Origin: Anas platyrhynchos
Lineage: Eukaryota > Chordata > Aves > Anseriformes > Anatidae
Direction of reading: 5' to 3'
Assembly: GCF_047663525.1 (NCBI RefSeq)
Contig: NC_092592.1
Span: forward strand, 27,566,001 to 27,630,000
Length of the DNA stretch: 64,000 nucleotides
The position numbers and the translations under genes are program-made. The notes beneath the pieces were generated by a model. The model worked only from the letters and a program-made list of their open reading frames with translations. It made no database searches and was not told the origin of the DNA. This document shows positions 23,611 through 36,175 of this stretch, one piece after another (the first letter of the stretch is position 1; every line of letters starts with the position of its first letter).

Positions 23611-26559
23611 TTTCGCCCTCCCCCCCTCCCGCCTCCCCTCTCTGTGTGTGCAAGCATAGATGTGTGTCCTCAGCAGAATTGAGTGATTTTCAGCCCAGAC
23701 TCAATAAGAAGAGAATTTAGGGCAGTCCTACAGCTTGGCTTCCAGTAACAGCCCTACACGTTTATTTTCTTTAGCTTAACAGGAAAGAGAGAATTATGTT
23801 TAGATTTATATGACAAGGGCAGTTCTACCCAAACACTTGCGATAAGCACCGTGGAAGGGGGGAGGACGCTGTGTGCGTGTGCGGTGAAAGCCAGGCAGGC
23901 CAGTGGCAGAGAGGGATTGCAACACCTTGCAGGTCACTACAGGGGGGTCCTCTGGGAGCTGGCAAAGCAGCTCGCGTTTTAGCCAACAGCTCCTTTTTTA
24001 GTGGACAGCCAAATCACACGGCGGTGGAGGAAGGAGGAGGGAGGCCGTGGGCTCCATCCCCACTGATGGATGAAGGTGGAGGTGTTTGGCTCCTCTCTCC
24101 GGACTCAAAACCCAAAGCAGAGAGCTCATTGGATGCTCTTTCTCCTGGCAATGTCCCCATAAGACCCTGTGGTCCACCGCCCCACAAACCCCACTGGGAT
24201 TTCTGCTCTCCACCAGCTCAGCCTCCCCAAGAGCCCCAGTGGCTCCCTCTGCCAGCCGCTGTGGGCTGCTGCTGGGGCCGAGCACAGCCTCAAATGGCAG
24301 CGGCTGCTCACGTAGGCAGGCATTTGCCATCTTGCTGAGACACGCTGGCAATTCAGGAGGGCTTTGGAGAGCCCCTGCTCCCCCTGGGAGCTGCCAGAGA
24401 GAGCTGGACTCTCAGCAGGTGATCACCGATCCCTGATGGCCCGGGCCAAGGTAACGGGAAGGATTTGTCCCTCCTCTCAGCTCTGCTCAGCACAGCAGGC
24501 TTTATATTTATCCCCCAGCAGGGGAATTTTTTGGTGATGGAAAATGTCGTCAACTATTCTTTTTGCCACGAGGGGAATAAAAGCCTGAAAAGAGTAACAA
24601 CAAATATGAATTTGCCTTCAAAATCCTGGGCTCTGTTTTGGGTTGTTTTTTGTTGCTGCCTTTTTTTTCTTTCTTTTTTTTTTATTTTTTTAATAAAAAC
24701 CTGCAAATGTTCCATCTGTTTTCATGTTTTCAACAAAATTTTGTGCAAGAGGCAAATAATGCTTGGATCATTGCTTTTGGCTTGATTGCTCCATCCTCCT
24801 GCTCCAGAACGTAGCGGTTTCTGGGCAGGGAGCTGGTGTGGCCTCTGCTAGCGAGTCCACTGCCTCCCACAAAAGGATGGGGAAGGCTCCATCCTAGAAG
24901 AGAACAAAAATGAGCAGCTCACAGCCAAAGGTTGCCCTGCAGGCTGCGTGCCATCACTGCCAGCTTTCAGAAAGAAGATCCAGGAGGGGATGGCGACCTG
25001 CTCTGAGCTTCCTCTCCGCAGAGGGAAGACATCCAGCTCCCCACCCACTGCTCTGCTTTTGCACACATGTTTACAATGATCCCAGCAGCTTTTTTTTTCT
25101 TTCTTTTTCTTTTTCTTTTTTTTTTTCACTGGCAGCTGTTTCAGAGATTGACAAGAGCTTTACAAAATTGGGAGGGAAGTGAGGCTCTGTGTCTTGATGA
25201 AAGCTTTATTTAGAAATCAATGAATCCCACAGCTCCATCACACAAACTCCAACCTTCCTATCCTTTTCAGCCCTGTCTGCCTGGGCTGCAAGTCATCAGC
25301 ACCTGTCAGCAAGAGAGGTGCCTAAGAAAAACCAAGCACCACACAGTCTCACACCCCGAGGAACCTTAAATCCCAATTCCTTCAATGCTATCTAGAGAAG
25401 ACTCTTTGTCTGGAGAAGCTTTGTGTTGGGTCTGTGCTGGGAATGGCCCTACACACACGTGGAAGGGAGAAATCTGCGATGGAAAAGAACCAAAGTCAGA
25501 GGTAGTCAATGCTGCCTGGTCCAAGAGCTGTCAGAGCCAGCAGGAGCCTTCCCGTTGACACCATCAGCCTTCAGATGAGTCCAAGATTTGGAGACATGCC
25601 CTGGATCACAGCCTTTATAGGGTTGAGGGGATTGGGTCTCTTTCATTGCCAAGCCCAGAAACAAACTGCAAAGCAGAAAGAGCGTTAAGAAACATTTCCC
25701 CAAAGCGAGGAAGTGGGGACTGACTCCAGAGCTCTGGTTCAGACCCTTGTCTGCATACACGGTGTGTCATTAAGGGAGAAAAGCTGGCAGCAAGCTTCAG
25801 CCGCTTACTACGGCACTGGCAGGAGAGACAAATGCAGAGCGTAAGATAAATGAGGCACTTCCAAGTGCGAGAAAGTCAATACTATAGAGACCTTCAAACT
25901 GGAGCCTGGGGAACGGCTCACAGTTCAGCTCACTGGTGCAGATGGACAGACATCTCTGTGTGCTGCAAACTGGGGGCTGCTGTGTCCCAGCGGGGTGACG
26001 GGATGGGCAGCCACACCGGGCTGGGCTTGGACACCAGTCCCTGCAGAAGCCCACCAGGAGGGTTTGCTCCTGTATTATGGGAGCTCCTGCAGGAAATCAG
26101 AGCCTTGCTGAACATCAGGGTGTATCTGTAAAGAGACTCAGTCCGGGTGCAGGACATCCTCCGGTGTGACCAAAAGAGCAAGAGGGAATAGAAAAAGGAC
26201 CGGCCCCAAATCTCAACAAAAAGCCAGGCTGTTTTTCAAGGTGTAAGGAGTCACCCAGGAATGCTGGGCACCCAAAGCTTCTGTGTCATTGCCCCTTCTC
26301 TGCTGTCACACACGCCTTCTGTGAGACCCCACGAGAGCCACCAGCCCCATGGGCACCAGCTCAGTGCTGCAGCATGGGGCTGAGCGTGGCTCTGAGCGCA
26401 CACACGTGCCCCGTCCGACAGCTGAATGAAATGCAAACTGATCCACCCGAGGAAAGAAAGGAGACGCTGCCCTGCTTTTTTCAATTATATCCAGGTCCAA
26501 GGTCGGCGACCTCTTCCCTCCTGCACTGCAGTATCTTGTCACACAAAACCCAGAGAGAA
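23611..26559. other. Non-coding gene desert sequence
   Basis: T-rich tracts at 24661-24693 and 25089-25127. The remainder is GC-moderate unique DNA without a supported gene or element. Confidence 0.5.
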
Positions 26560-26700
26560 AGGGAATGTGATAAAGATGAAAGTGATGTGGCAGTCTCGTA
26601 TGTGAAAACAATCACCCTTCAATTAAGTGTGATTGATTTCCCAAATCAGAGATGCATTCAGTTTCCAACAGATAGATATCAGGGAAAGCCAGATGCTGGG
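26560..26700. promoter_or_regulatory. Candidate CNE with a PBX-HOX site
   Basis: CAATTAAGTGTGATTGATTTCCC combines an NKX-type AAGTG with a perfect TGATTGAT at 26630-26637. The surrounding 140 bp is repeat-free and AT-balanced. Weak support because of its short size. Confidence 0.28.
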
Positions 26701-29700
26701 GAATTCAGCGCACGTGCTTGGGCTGGGACAGCGCAAGGAAACAAAATGGAGATGCTGTAAAGTGCCAGGTGCTTTGAGACGAGGCAGAGAGGGGCACAAG
26801 AGCCGAGCCAGGAAAATTTCGCCCCTTAAAGCAAGGGCAGGGTCAGTAGAATAAGAAAGAAGCAGAGGTATTTTTCCATGCACTGAAATGACTGCTTTGT
26901 AAAAGATTTTTTGTATGACAGCAGCAGCCAGGGACAGCCCCAAAAAGAGAGGGGATTGTGCAGATGTGTAGAAGAGACCCACAGCCTTAAAGCATTTTCT
27001 GTCCAGGGCTGACAAGGGGCTGCAAGGCAGCATAGTGACATCTCACGGGGTTGCTCTGCAGCCTTTGACAAATGACTGGGAGGCCCAGAAACTCCATTTG
27101 GTTCCCCGGCGTGTCCTCCATTTGGTTCCTCTCGGCTGTGTCCCCTTTCACATTCAGATGCACACGGGGCCCTTCCAGCTGCTTTATGGACCCCTGGTGC
27201 CTCGTAACCCAAACCTGCCACCCACTGCAAAGCACCCCGGGGCGAAGCACCCTGGGGTGTTTAGCAGCAGGCATGCAGTGGCCTGGAGGAGGACAGCAGA
27301 GGAGCCACTGTGTGCTTGCCTGAAGTGGAGGGAGCTCTGGTGTGGATGTCTGCAGCAAGCCCCGCTCTTCAGAGCCCACACTCGTCAGGGCTGGGCTAAG
27401 AATACGCCGTGCTTTTGGGGGAGGCTGGGATCTCCCACCCCGGCTGCCAAAATTGTTCTGGTTATCAGCTATCAGCAGCACTTTTTGAACCAGGAAAGGG
27501 GAGCTCCCTTGGCTCTGATGTGAGTGCCCATCATTGTGGCATCTGGTCCCAGCCTCGCATATCCCTCCTGCATTTGTCAGCAATGGCTAAGGACAACGCT
27601 GGTGGCACCAGGGAGGTGTTTGGGCAGGGAAAAGGGAAGGCAGCCCCGCAGTTTGTGGCAGGAGAGCATCTCCTGTAGGTTAGCCTGTGCTGCTGTGCCG
27701 TTTTCCCTACCCCTCTCAGCCTCATCCATCCCCCCTTTCTCTCCCCCTCATCCCTTCCAGGCTCCGAGAAGGAAGGCTTTCAAATAAAAGGTCTGCACTT
27801 GACCCCCTCCTCCCTGCGGGGAGAGGGGCCGGCCGTGAATAGCGAGCCCCTCATGTTTGCAGAAGCGATTTTCCCACTAATGGCAGCATATGTTCGCCTT
27901 GGTTCCCACCTGCAGGGCTGCGCGCGGGCGCGTGCGTGTGTGCCATGCGCGGCCGGCGGCTCCGCGTGTGGGGGCACCAGGTGCTCGCTGTCAGCCCCAA
28001 CAAAAAGAAGTGTCAGCCCTCAGCGCCGGGGGGCTGCGCTGGCAGCTCCCCCCCCCCCTGCCTCCAGCCCCACGCTCTGAGCATCCTGCCGCTGATTCAC
28101 ATCAGCATCCTCTTGCGTCAGCTCCTGAGCTCTCCTCCCCTTTCTCCTTTCCCCCAAATCGCGCCCTGACTCCAGGCTGTCTGCTGTCACCTGCTCCCTA
28201 GAGGCTCAGATGGTCCCTGTGGATGGATGGAGTGAGGGAAGGAGGTTGTGCGACCTCATTGTGCTGGAGCATCCTCTGGAGGCTGCTCTGACCTCCTGCC
28301 AGAGCCCATGTAAAGTCATGCCGTACCCAAAATCAGCAGCTTGCTGAATTTTCAGCTCCAGCTCACGGCTGGCTGCAGCCTGCTGCCTCTTTTTGTGCCT
28401 CCTCCCCATGCTGAGATGCCGGAGGGCTGGCACCCAAACGTGTTCTCCAGGCTGACCTGGCATCCTCACGCTCACCAGGGGAGGAGAACCTCCATGTCCC
28501 AGCACCCAGCACTCAACCTGCTGCCTGCACAGCACCAGGCTTCCTCCATCCAGTGCCAGCAAACCCGGCTCTGCCCTCCCTGGTGCAGTGCAGAAGCAGG
28601 AGTTACAGCTTGAGCATGGCCCCAAAAGCATGCTGCACAGCTCGGTGCCCTCCCAGGGTGCGCTGAACCCAGATATTTCCCCATGCTGATGAAGCCCAGC
28701 CTTGCAAAGTTGGGGGCCCGACCCTGCCGCCTGCTTCGCTCACGCCCAGGGAATTTACCAGTTCATGGACGTGCCCAAACTTTTGTCAGCAAAACTTTCC
28801 GGAGGAGACCAGGCCTTAATCTTTTTTTCTGCTCCATTTCTCCCGCCTCTGAAACGGGAGTCACTGTGTTTCTTTCTGCTGCGCTGTGCATCCATCTTGT
28901 CTGCTTAGATCCTGACCCGCCTGGTGCCCTGGAGATACGCAGCGGCTCCAGCAGCAGGCCCTGCGCTTCCCGGGGGCCTGCAGGCGCTGCTGCAATCACA
29001 GCACACTCACCAAGAATAAGAATCAGGCATCATCCGATGCAGACTACGAGGGCTCTCGGGGGCACAGCTGGGAAGAACGAGCCTGCGGGTGCTGCTGTAG
29101 CTCTGGGCACAGGTGTCTTTTCTCCTCCTACGTGAGCTCGGGGCTGAAAAGGGAGACTATATGCCCACCAGCTCCCCTGGGAAGCTCAGCTACTGGAGGG
29201 TCCCAGCCTGAGAGCAGCAGAAATGAGGCATCCTCCTGGTGTCGGTGAATAGAGGGAGTCCAAGTGCGTAATAACGCTGCTTCAAATAAAACAGAGGTGA
29301 GGAGAAACACTCATGGCAATGTCACCAAAGCCAGATACCCATCCTTGGGAGGGATGCACTCCAAGCAATCACTTATATGTTAGCAAGACCCAGTACCCAC
29401 CCCTGGAGGGGAGAACTCCTTCAGTAGCTTGCTGACTGCCACAGCTGCAAGGAGGAACCCAACAGTGAAGGTGTAACACTAGGGAGAGACCTCCTGTGTG
29501 AAAATGCCAGCAAGAAAAAAACAAAACAAAAAAAAAAAAAAAAAACAACTCTGCTTGGCCAGCTGAGGCGTGATTTGGGATGTGTCACATTTTAAAGTGA
29601 AGACTGCTGCTTTGCCTGGGAATTTCAAGCTGGCACGATTGGTACTGTTGCTTTGGTTCTCCTGATCAGAATATTAAGAAACCTGCACCAATGAAAATAT

Positions 29701-30504
29701 TTTCCATGAAGTAGTCTTGATGCTGGAATAACATTTGTTGGAGATGTTGGATATTGAAGGAAAAACGTATTTTCCTCTGTAAGAAATTCATACACACAAT
29801 TAGTCAACTCATTCTGTTTAGGTACACCCGAACTCTAATCTTAATTTATCGTTTTTGTCATTTTGGCTATTAACACATTTGTTTTCCCCTGAAAGCAGAA
29901 CTTCCATGTAACCACAGAACCCAGGAGCCGGGGCTTTAACGCAAGCACCACGTATCCCAGAGGTGCCAGTGCTACATGACTCTTCTATAGACCAGAAGAC
30001 GGGGAAGAATTCGGTGGATGCAATAGCCTGGTGCCTTATTTTTAGCACGAGGCTGTGGAGCAGCAGTGGTTTGAGCTCTGGTTGCCATTTCCCTTTCTGT
30101 GTTAGCACCCAGCAAAATAAAAACATGTGGGATAGACTGAGGTGCTGTCACCCCATGCTCTTGAGGACTTCACTAGCACCCAGCCAGCAGATGAAGGACA
30201 GACTCCTTCCAAACCCGGCATGGAAATCACAAAAGTGACCCCACAGCATGGAGAGTTTTTTGCTGGTTTTGTGGGTCCACAATGATAGGGGAAGAAGCTA
30301 AAGACAGAGGGCTTTTTATTTTTCCCACCACCTGCAGCAAGATTCAAAAACCCATCTCCGAACACCAAAAACTCCACAATCCCAAAAACATTTAGGACAT
30401 TCCCTTGCCAAGCACCTTCCCCTCAGCATCCCTGCACCATGCTGACGTGGATCACGCGCTCCCAGTGCAGCCCTCCTGCCATGGCAGGGCTGCGGGGATG
30501 GAGG
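26701..30504. other. Non-coding gene desert sequence
   Basis: A small CpG-rich patch lies at 27830-28070 and an A-rich tract at 29513-29546. At 29327-29440 two loosely similar phrases (CCAGATACCCATCC.. and CCAGTACCCACCCC..) suggest an eroded local duplication. No gene. Confidence 0.5.
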
Positions 30505-30680
30505 TTGATGGGAGGGCTTAATTAATCAGTTAATTAATCCCAAACATTTTAACCCTCCAAATCCCTGCTGCGCTGTAGTTCAGCAATTTGTTCATTAGCA
30601 GAAGTTTCTGTTTGCGTTTGAACTTGGATCATTTGGTTTTTCCCCCAAGACAGGAATGAAATATTGATGGTGTCATTAGG
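30505..30680. promoter_or_regulatory. Candidate CNE with duplicated TTAATTAATC
   Basis: TTAATTAATC occurs at 30518-30527 and 30530-30539, a direct pair 12 bp apart. It is followed by repeat-free AT-balanced sequence with CAATTTGTTCATTAGCAG and TGAAATATTGATGG. Paired-type or LIM-type homeodomain proteins would be natural readers. A Z-DNA-prone alternating stretch lies next to it at 30691-30712. Confidence 0.35.
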
Positions 30681-31794
30681 AGTGTGCGAATGCGTGTGCG
30701 CACGTGTGCGTGGGGGACTTTGTGTGTGCACCCACGTACTGCTGGCCCCTGTGGTAGGAGGAAGCTGTGCTCAGGGCTTCCCTGTACCTCTCCTGGCTGG
30801 GCTGGAGGTCTGCCTGCCTTACCCAAACTGCTGCTTGCACTGTGCTAGAGCCTCTGTTCCCTGAATTTGGCTTCTTTCCCCTCCCTGGGCAAGGGAGAGG
30901 ATGTAGGGCTCCAGATCCCAAACATCACAGCAGTGCTCTGCGCAACCCCATGCTCTGTTTTCTTACAGTGCATCTTTGTGCCACTTGGCTACAGTAATCA
31001 GGCCCCACCTAATTGCCATTCAATAAACTCCAGTTAAATTAACAGCTCCACCCGATGAGCACCAACATCTGCTGTTCACCAGGCAGCCTTCCCTCCCCTC
31101 CTCCTCCCTGCGTCTCCTCAAATCCCAAAATTCAGCCCCGTGGGTCCCCAGCAAAGGGGCTGCGAAGGCTGGTCCAAAAGCTTTGGCACAGCCAGGAGCT
31201 TTTGTGGAGCGCATGGAGGGGTTTGCGTGGGCAGGTTGTGTGTGGGCAGGGTGTGGAAGCACGGAGAGGATACAAGAAAGAAAATGTGCCTCCCGTTGTG
31301 CCCGTGGGGTGTGCTCACGGGAGTGTGGCTGTCATGCAGATGTCCATCGGATTTTGGCACGGCCATCTGACCCCTGTGTTGCCACAGAGTACATTTGTCA
31401 TGGGCGTGAGCTCCAGGTGACTCAAACAACCCAAACCTCAACTCAAACCTTTGCTTTTTGCAGTGTTTTGCCAGCGTAAGAGCAAGTGGGAGCACGTGCT
31501 TAGCTGCAGCGATGGGTCTAGAGCATCACACAAGAGCTTCACGCTGATTTCATTCATCATTCCTGCGTGCGGGTTTGGTTCTGCACCAGCCCAGCTCCAG
31601 CCGAAAATCAGAGCCCAGGTCTGACTTCTGTAGCAGGTTTTGCACACAGATGTGTGCACGCGTGTGTGAAAGCTTGCTTGTGCATCGCCGTCTCCAGCAG
31701 CTCCACGGCGGCTGGGGAGAGGGAAGGTCACCTCTCCAATCCGGAGGTTAACAGGGTCACGCTTCGCTTGTGGAAAAAAACTCTTGCTTAAAAT

Positions 31795-31920
31795 TAAGTC
31801 TCAGCCTTGCAGAAAGACAGGCCAGACAAACCATTAAAAAAGGTCAAAGATATTATCAGCTCCTAATCCAATTAGATCCTGATTATCTGTAAATTCAGCA
31901 CAGCCTCACTGTTAGAGCGA
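31795..31920. promoter_or_regulatory. Candidate CNE
   Basis: AGGTCAAAGATATTATCAGC is followed by TCCTAATCCAATTAGATCC and TGATTATCTGTAAATTC. It combines a nuclear-receptor/TCF-like half (31841-31849) with several homeodomain cores in 60 bp. No repeat content. Confidence 0.4.
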
Positions 31921-32129
31921 TGCTTAGGAAAATGAGCATCTCCAAAAAGCAGCTGGAGATCAAGGGGGCTCCGAGAGCTGAGGCAGCCTCGTGAGCGATT
32001 ATGCCACTGCCTGGGGAGCGCTGGCTGTAGCAAGAGCCACGTCGGGTTTCCAGAGCTATCTTTCTTCGCACTTGTCACCTGATGGGTGACATTACGTTGC
32101 TGGTGAGGGGGGCAGGCGGCTCTGCGGTC

Positions 32130-32560
32130 ACCCCTTCTCATGAATACAAGTTTAAGGACAAAAAGAAACGAGAATTTCTGTATTCGATTAAAATCAGTGA
32201 TGCAGCAGCCTGACTTGTTGGGAATTCTCCCGCAAAACATTTTTAATGGAAAATATCATTCTGGCAAAACCAACAGTTTCCATGGGGAAATAACAGTTTT
32301 ACCGTTTACTTGTTGTGTTGTGGGGTTTTTATTTATTTTATTTTATTTTTGGTCAGTCCAGCAAAAAGCACCACATTTTAAGGAGCTCTCCTATCGGTGT
32401 CATTCCGGAAAGAAAACCTTTCAGCGGGGTAGAAATCTAACTGGTTTTAATCTGGAACTTGATTGCTTTATTAAGGGGATTACGTGATACGGTCCTGAGA
32501 TACCAGGGGGATGGATTTGCTCCCCTGGCAGGCGGTCTGACTCGGAGAAAAGAGAGTTTG
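32130..32560. promoter_or_regulatory. Candidate CNE
   Basis: Complex AT-rich segment: TATTCGATTAAAATCAGTG, CATTTTTAATGG, GGTTTTAATCTGG, CTTGATTGCTTTATTAAGG. The stretch TTTATTTATTTTATTTTATTTT (about 32328-32349) in the middle is a simple T-rich repeat. Ends where GC content rises. Confidence 0.38.
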
Positions 32561-33479
32561 TGCGCTGAATGCTGGCTGAAAGAGTTATGGAAATGACCCC
32601 CCGTGGCTTCATCCCCCTTGTCTCCGGACAAGGAGGTCTTTGATATTTCTTTGTGCTGATAATAGGACTGAGCCGAGGCTGCTTTCTCTCCCTAAATGGA
32701 GCACCTTGCACATCTTGCCGTGACAGAGTGATTCTGTGCAGGTGTGAATGCTTCTGGGTGATTCCCGCCATGAAGGCAGGGAGAGCTGCAAAGTACAGGG
32801 CACGTGCTGAGTGCCAGCCCCGCTGCCCTGTGCCCTGCCTTGATTTTTCGGTGCTGGCTGCAGCAAAGGGTGGGTTTGCACCCCTCTGCCTTCTGCAGCT
32901 CACCCTTCCCAAAGGCAGCATCGTCCTGGCTCCTTATTTACAAAAGGCAACCGATTTAAATCTCTTCCCCCGTGCTTTACAATCCCCCATGCCTGGCTGG
33001 GCAGAGCGGGACAGCTTTGCAATAACTCGCTGAGCAGCTCGATGGATTTCCAGTGTTGCCGTTTGGCTGCACTGACACTTCGGCTGTCGCTTCTGCCCTG
33101 GGGGAAGCAAAATTCTGCTAAAAGCAAACCCATCCAGCAGCAGGGCACCCCTGGGCTGGGGCAGAGGCTGAAAGGCTGCAGAGCAGGTAGAGGTAGACCA
33201 TGAGGGTGGCAGGGGATGGAGCTGGGATTCGGGTACCAGTTCCTGACCCCCAGAAGAAACCCTTTTGGCTGTAAGCTGGACCTAGGAAGATAAAACTGTG
33301 GCCTCCCCTCCGTGATTTAGCCGTGAGAGCAGCTCTTCAGCCAGGCAGCAGCACTCCGAGTCCGTGCTTTGGGTTTACATCTGCTGAACATCTGGACTCG
33401 AGGGTTTAGCCACGTGGCACTGGTCACCAGCATGCACTTGCAAAGGGCATCTATTACACGGCTCCAACCCCACGCGGAC

Positions 33480-33915
33480 ACGTGCGGGCAGGATTAAGAG
33501 GCCGTAATCACATTCAGCTTGGTGGGCTTTTGAACGAGAAATCAAATGAAGGCTGTGAACAAGGATGTCCCTGAGGGGGCTTAACGCAATTTGGCTAATC
33601 CACTTGGCGTGTAAATGGTTTGTTCAACTTCATCATCCCTGCCGGCCTGTAGAGACAAGGCTGGAGGAGTGCACGTGGGCTGCACAGCCCCAGGTTGGGG
33701 GTCTTTGGGGGGGCTTTGGGGTCCCCTCCTGCTCCCCAGGAGCTTGGCCCTTCTCGGGGCATCTGAGGCAAAGAGGGAGAAGCGCGATGGGCACGGCTGA
33801 GGGTAGGAAGCACTTTCCCCGGTTAAGTGAAAGACAGAGGAGGAGATGTTGGTAAATAGGCTATTAACACCCAGTGTCACTCCATTAATTTCATGGAATA
33901 AATCTGTCCTCTCTT
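33480..33915. promoter_or_regulatory. Two short CNE-like islands around a GC-rich gap
   Basis: The first island (33490-33630) has GCCGTAATCACATTCAG, AGAAATCAAATGAAGG and GGCTAATCCACTTGG. The second (33845-33910) has GGTAAATAGGCTATTAACACC and CCATTAATTTCATGG. The 210 bp between them is G-rich unique DNA. The islands could be parts of one element. Confidence 0.33.
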
Positions 33916-35724
33916 CTGCCTCCCGCCTCCCGTGGCCTGAGCTGGAGGCTGTTTGCTGGGCTGCAAAGGAGACCCGACACGAAACCAGTGCTGCTCGGCT
34001 GCGGCCCCATCCCAGGAGCTCAGCTGGCACCTCCGATCTGGCAAAGGTGACCTGCAGCACTAAATGTCCTTTCCGTGCTGGGAAAGCAGGAATTTAGGAG
34101 TATTTGCTGTCCTCCCTGCCACCCCTAGAAAGACAAGAAGCCTTCCAGAAAGCATCTGTATGGCTGTAACCTCCTCTCCCTCCGCATCTGCATCTCCCCA
34201 GCAAGGACAAAGCCCACAGAAGATGGGAGAGCTGTTGGCCCTGTATCCAGGCCCAGCTTTTTGCTGATAACGAGCCAAAACTCAAGGCAGAAAGGCTGCA
34301 AATGCTCCCTGGGAGGAGCAATAATGCCAGAGGGAGAGCTGCAGCCAGATCCTGATGGGAAGAGCCTGCCTCGGGCCTGGAGCTGAAGCCCAAGGTGCTG
34401 CCGCCTGCTGAAGGAGCAGCTCCATCAGGACACGGGATAAATGTGGGGACTTTCCTCTTTATATGTGGTCTCTTTATATGTGGTTCCTCTTTATATGTGC
34501 CCTGGTGTAAGCAAGGCAGCTGCCAAGGCCGTCAGGACCAGGCCTCGCTGTGCCGGGCCCTGCTCAGGCCAGGGGTTGAGATGGGAGAAGAGACAAGTGG
34601 GCGTTTGGGCCGCCGGGTAGAGATCTGTTTGATTTTTATTCCTTATTTTTATTTATTTTTAATAGATGTTTCCATGGCAGGAAAGAGTTTTGCCCAGAGA
34701 CCACAGGGCTGCAGGTAAAGCGGCCTGCCTCAGTGCTATGGGCACTACTAGCACCAGCCTTGCCTCGGGAGGATGGGACAGTTTTGCAGATGGTTTTGGG
34801 AGGGAGTTCCCAACCTCTGCCTTGCAAATCGACATCCACAGCACCTTCTGCAGGCTCCCAGCTCAGTGTCTCAGAAGCTGCCACGACAAAGAGCTTTCCC
34901 CATCTCTCTACGAGCACAGCCCTGCATGCTTGGTGGCACTGCTGTCCGTGAGGGAGGAAGACTCAAAGATATTCAAAGTGGGCAGTTAATTACATGCATC
35001 CTTTCCACTTATTGGGGTTTCCTGAGCTGTAGCCACTTCTCTCCTCAATATTTAGGGGTGTGTGTGTCCTTAGGGCAGCAGGCTGAAGCACAATGAGCCC
35101 CAAGCCCAGCCAGCTAGATGGGGAGCTCAGGACACCCACAAAAGCCATCTCCTGCAGCAGCAGCCCCCATCCGAGCCAGTCCAGGCCATCCACTGGTCAA
35201 ACTGAGGGGTGAACTGGGAGCATGGGGCTGGCTGAGCTGGAGGGGAGAGGCAGCAGGGGATGCTCTGGTTTCAGCCGTGCCCGCTCCCGTGGGAAGCTGG
35301 GGAGAAGGTGAGAGGAGCCCCTGCTCTGGCATGTGTCCCAACACATCCCCCTTCCCACCGGCTCACGGGCAGCTGCAAAATCCACCACTTTCCCAGCACT
35401 CACCCAGGAGGGAATAACGATAATAAAAACAAAATTAGAACAACTCCCTTCCCCAGACTAGGGGGGGGTGGGAAGGGAATGAGCTCTTGGGAACGGCTTG
35501 GATTTCACAGCCTCTCCTGGCAAACGTGACTTTTCAGAGAGAAAGTCGCCGCCACCGGCTTCTCTTTTGTGTCTGCAGAAACAGGGTCCTCTCTCAGCTT
35601 TTCCCTTGTCATTGGATCTTGTCAGAGGGGCTGCGGTCCTGCCACGTCCCATGCGAGAGAAGCAGATTTGCCAGCCCTGCTGCAGGCTCCGCATTCCCAG
35701 CCTCTCTTGGCTCATTTAAAGAAA
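33916..35724. other. Non-coding gene desert sequence
   Basis: Unique GC-moderate DNA. TTTATATGTG occurs three times between 34459 and 34498, as a short local repeat. Nothing else is supported. Confidence 0.5.
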
Positions 35725-35830
35725 CTCCCCAATCCCCCGACAATGTAAAGCTTGAAATCTTTTCTTCCTACTTGATGCTTCATTATTGTGATTGCTCTTT
35801 ATTGATTGACAGAGCTGCTTTTGCAAATGC
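35725..35830. promoter_or_regulatory. Candidate CNE with a perfect PBX-MEIS composite site
   Basis: TGATTGACAG at 35803-35812 is the published PBX-PREP/MEIS consensus decamer. It is preceded by CATTATTGTGATTGC and followed by TTTTGCAAATGC. A given 10-mer is expected about 0.12 times on both strands of 64 kb under equal base frequencies, so this match is more informative than most here. Confidence 0.4.
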
Positions 35831-36009
35831 CCAGGACCCTTGGAGAATTGCAAGCTGCATCCCCAGTCCTGCTCTTGCTCGCGGGCGCTGCTCCCACGGA
35901 GCCTGGTGGAGCTGTGTCTGCAGTGGGACAGGGAGAAACACTTCTCCTTCCTCCCCAAAGGGTCAGTGGGGAGATTTGGAGCTGGTTTCCCTGCCAGAGA
36001 GCCTAGCAC

Positions 36010-36175
36010 AGAGCTGGTCCCCAAGAGCATTATTAATAAAGGGTTTTGCTCTGTGCACCAAGGGCAGGCTGTGGCTCAAGGATCACTGCACAGAGGCACA
36101 TCACTACATCAGTGACACCAGCCCTGGCAGGATCTTTGCAAAAAATACAAAATAAAAAATATTATCTCAAAAATG
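36010..36175. other. AT-rich segment of unclear status
   Basis: Contains AGAGCATTATTAATAAAGGG and an A-rich end (AAAAAATACAAAATAAAAAATATT). It might extend the element at 35.8 kb, but GC-rich unremarkable DNA separates the two. Confidence 0.2.
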
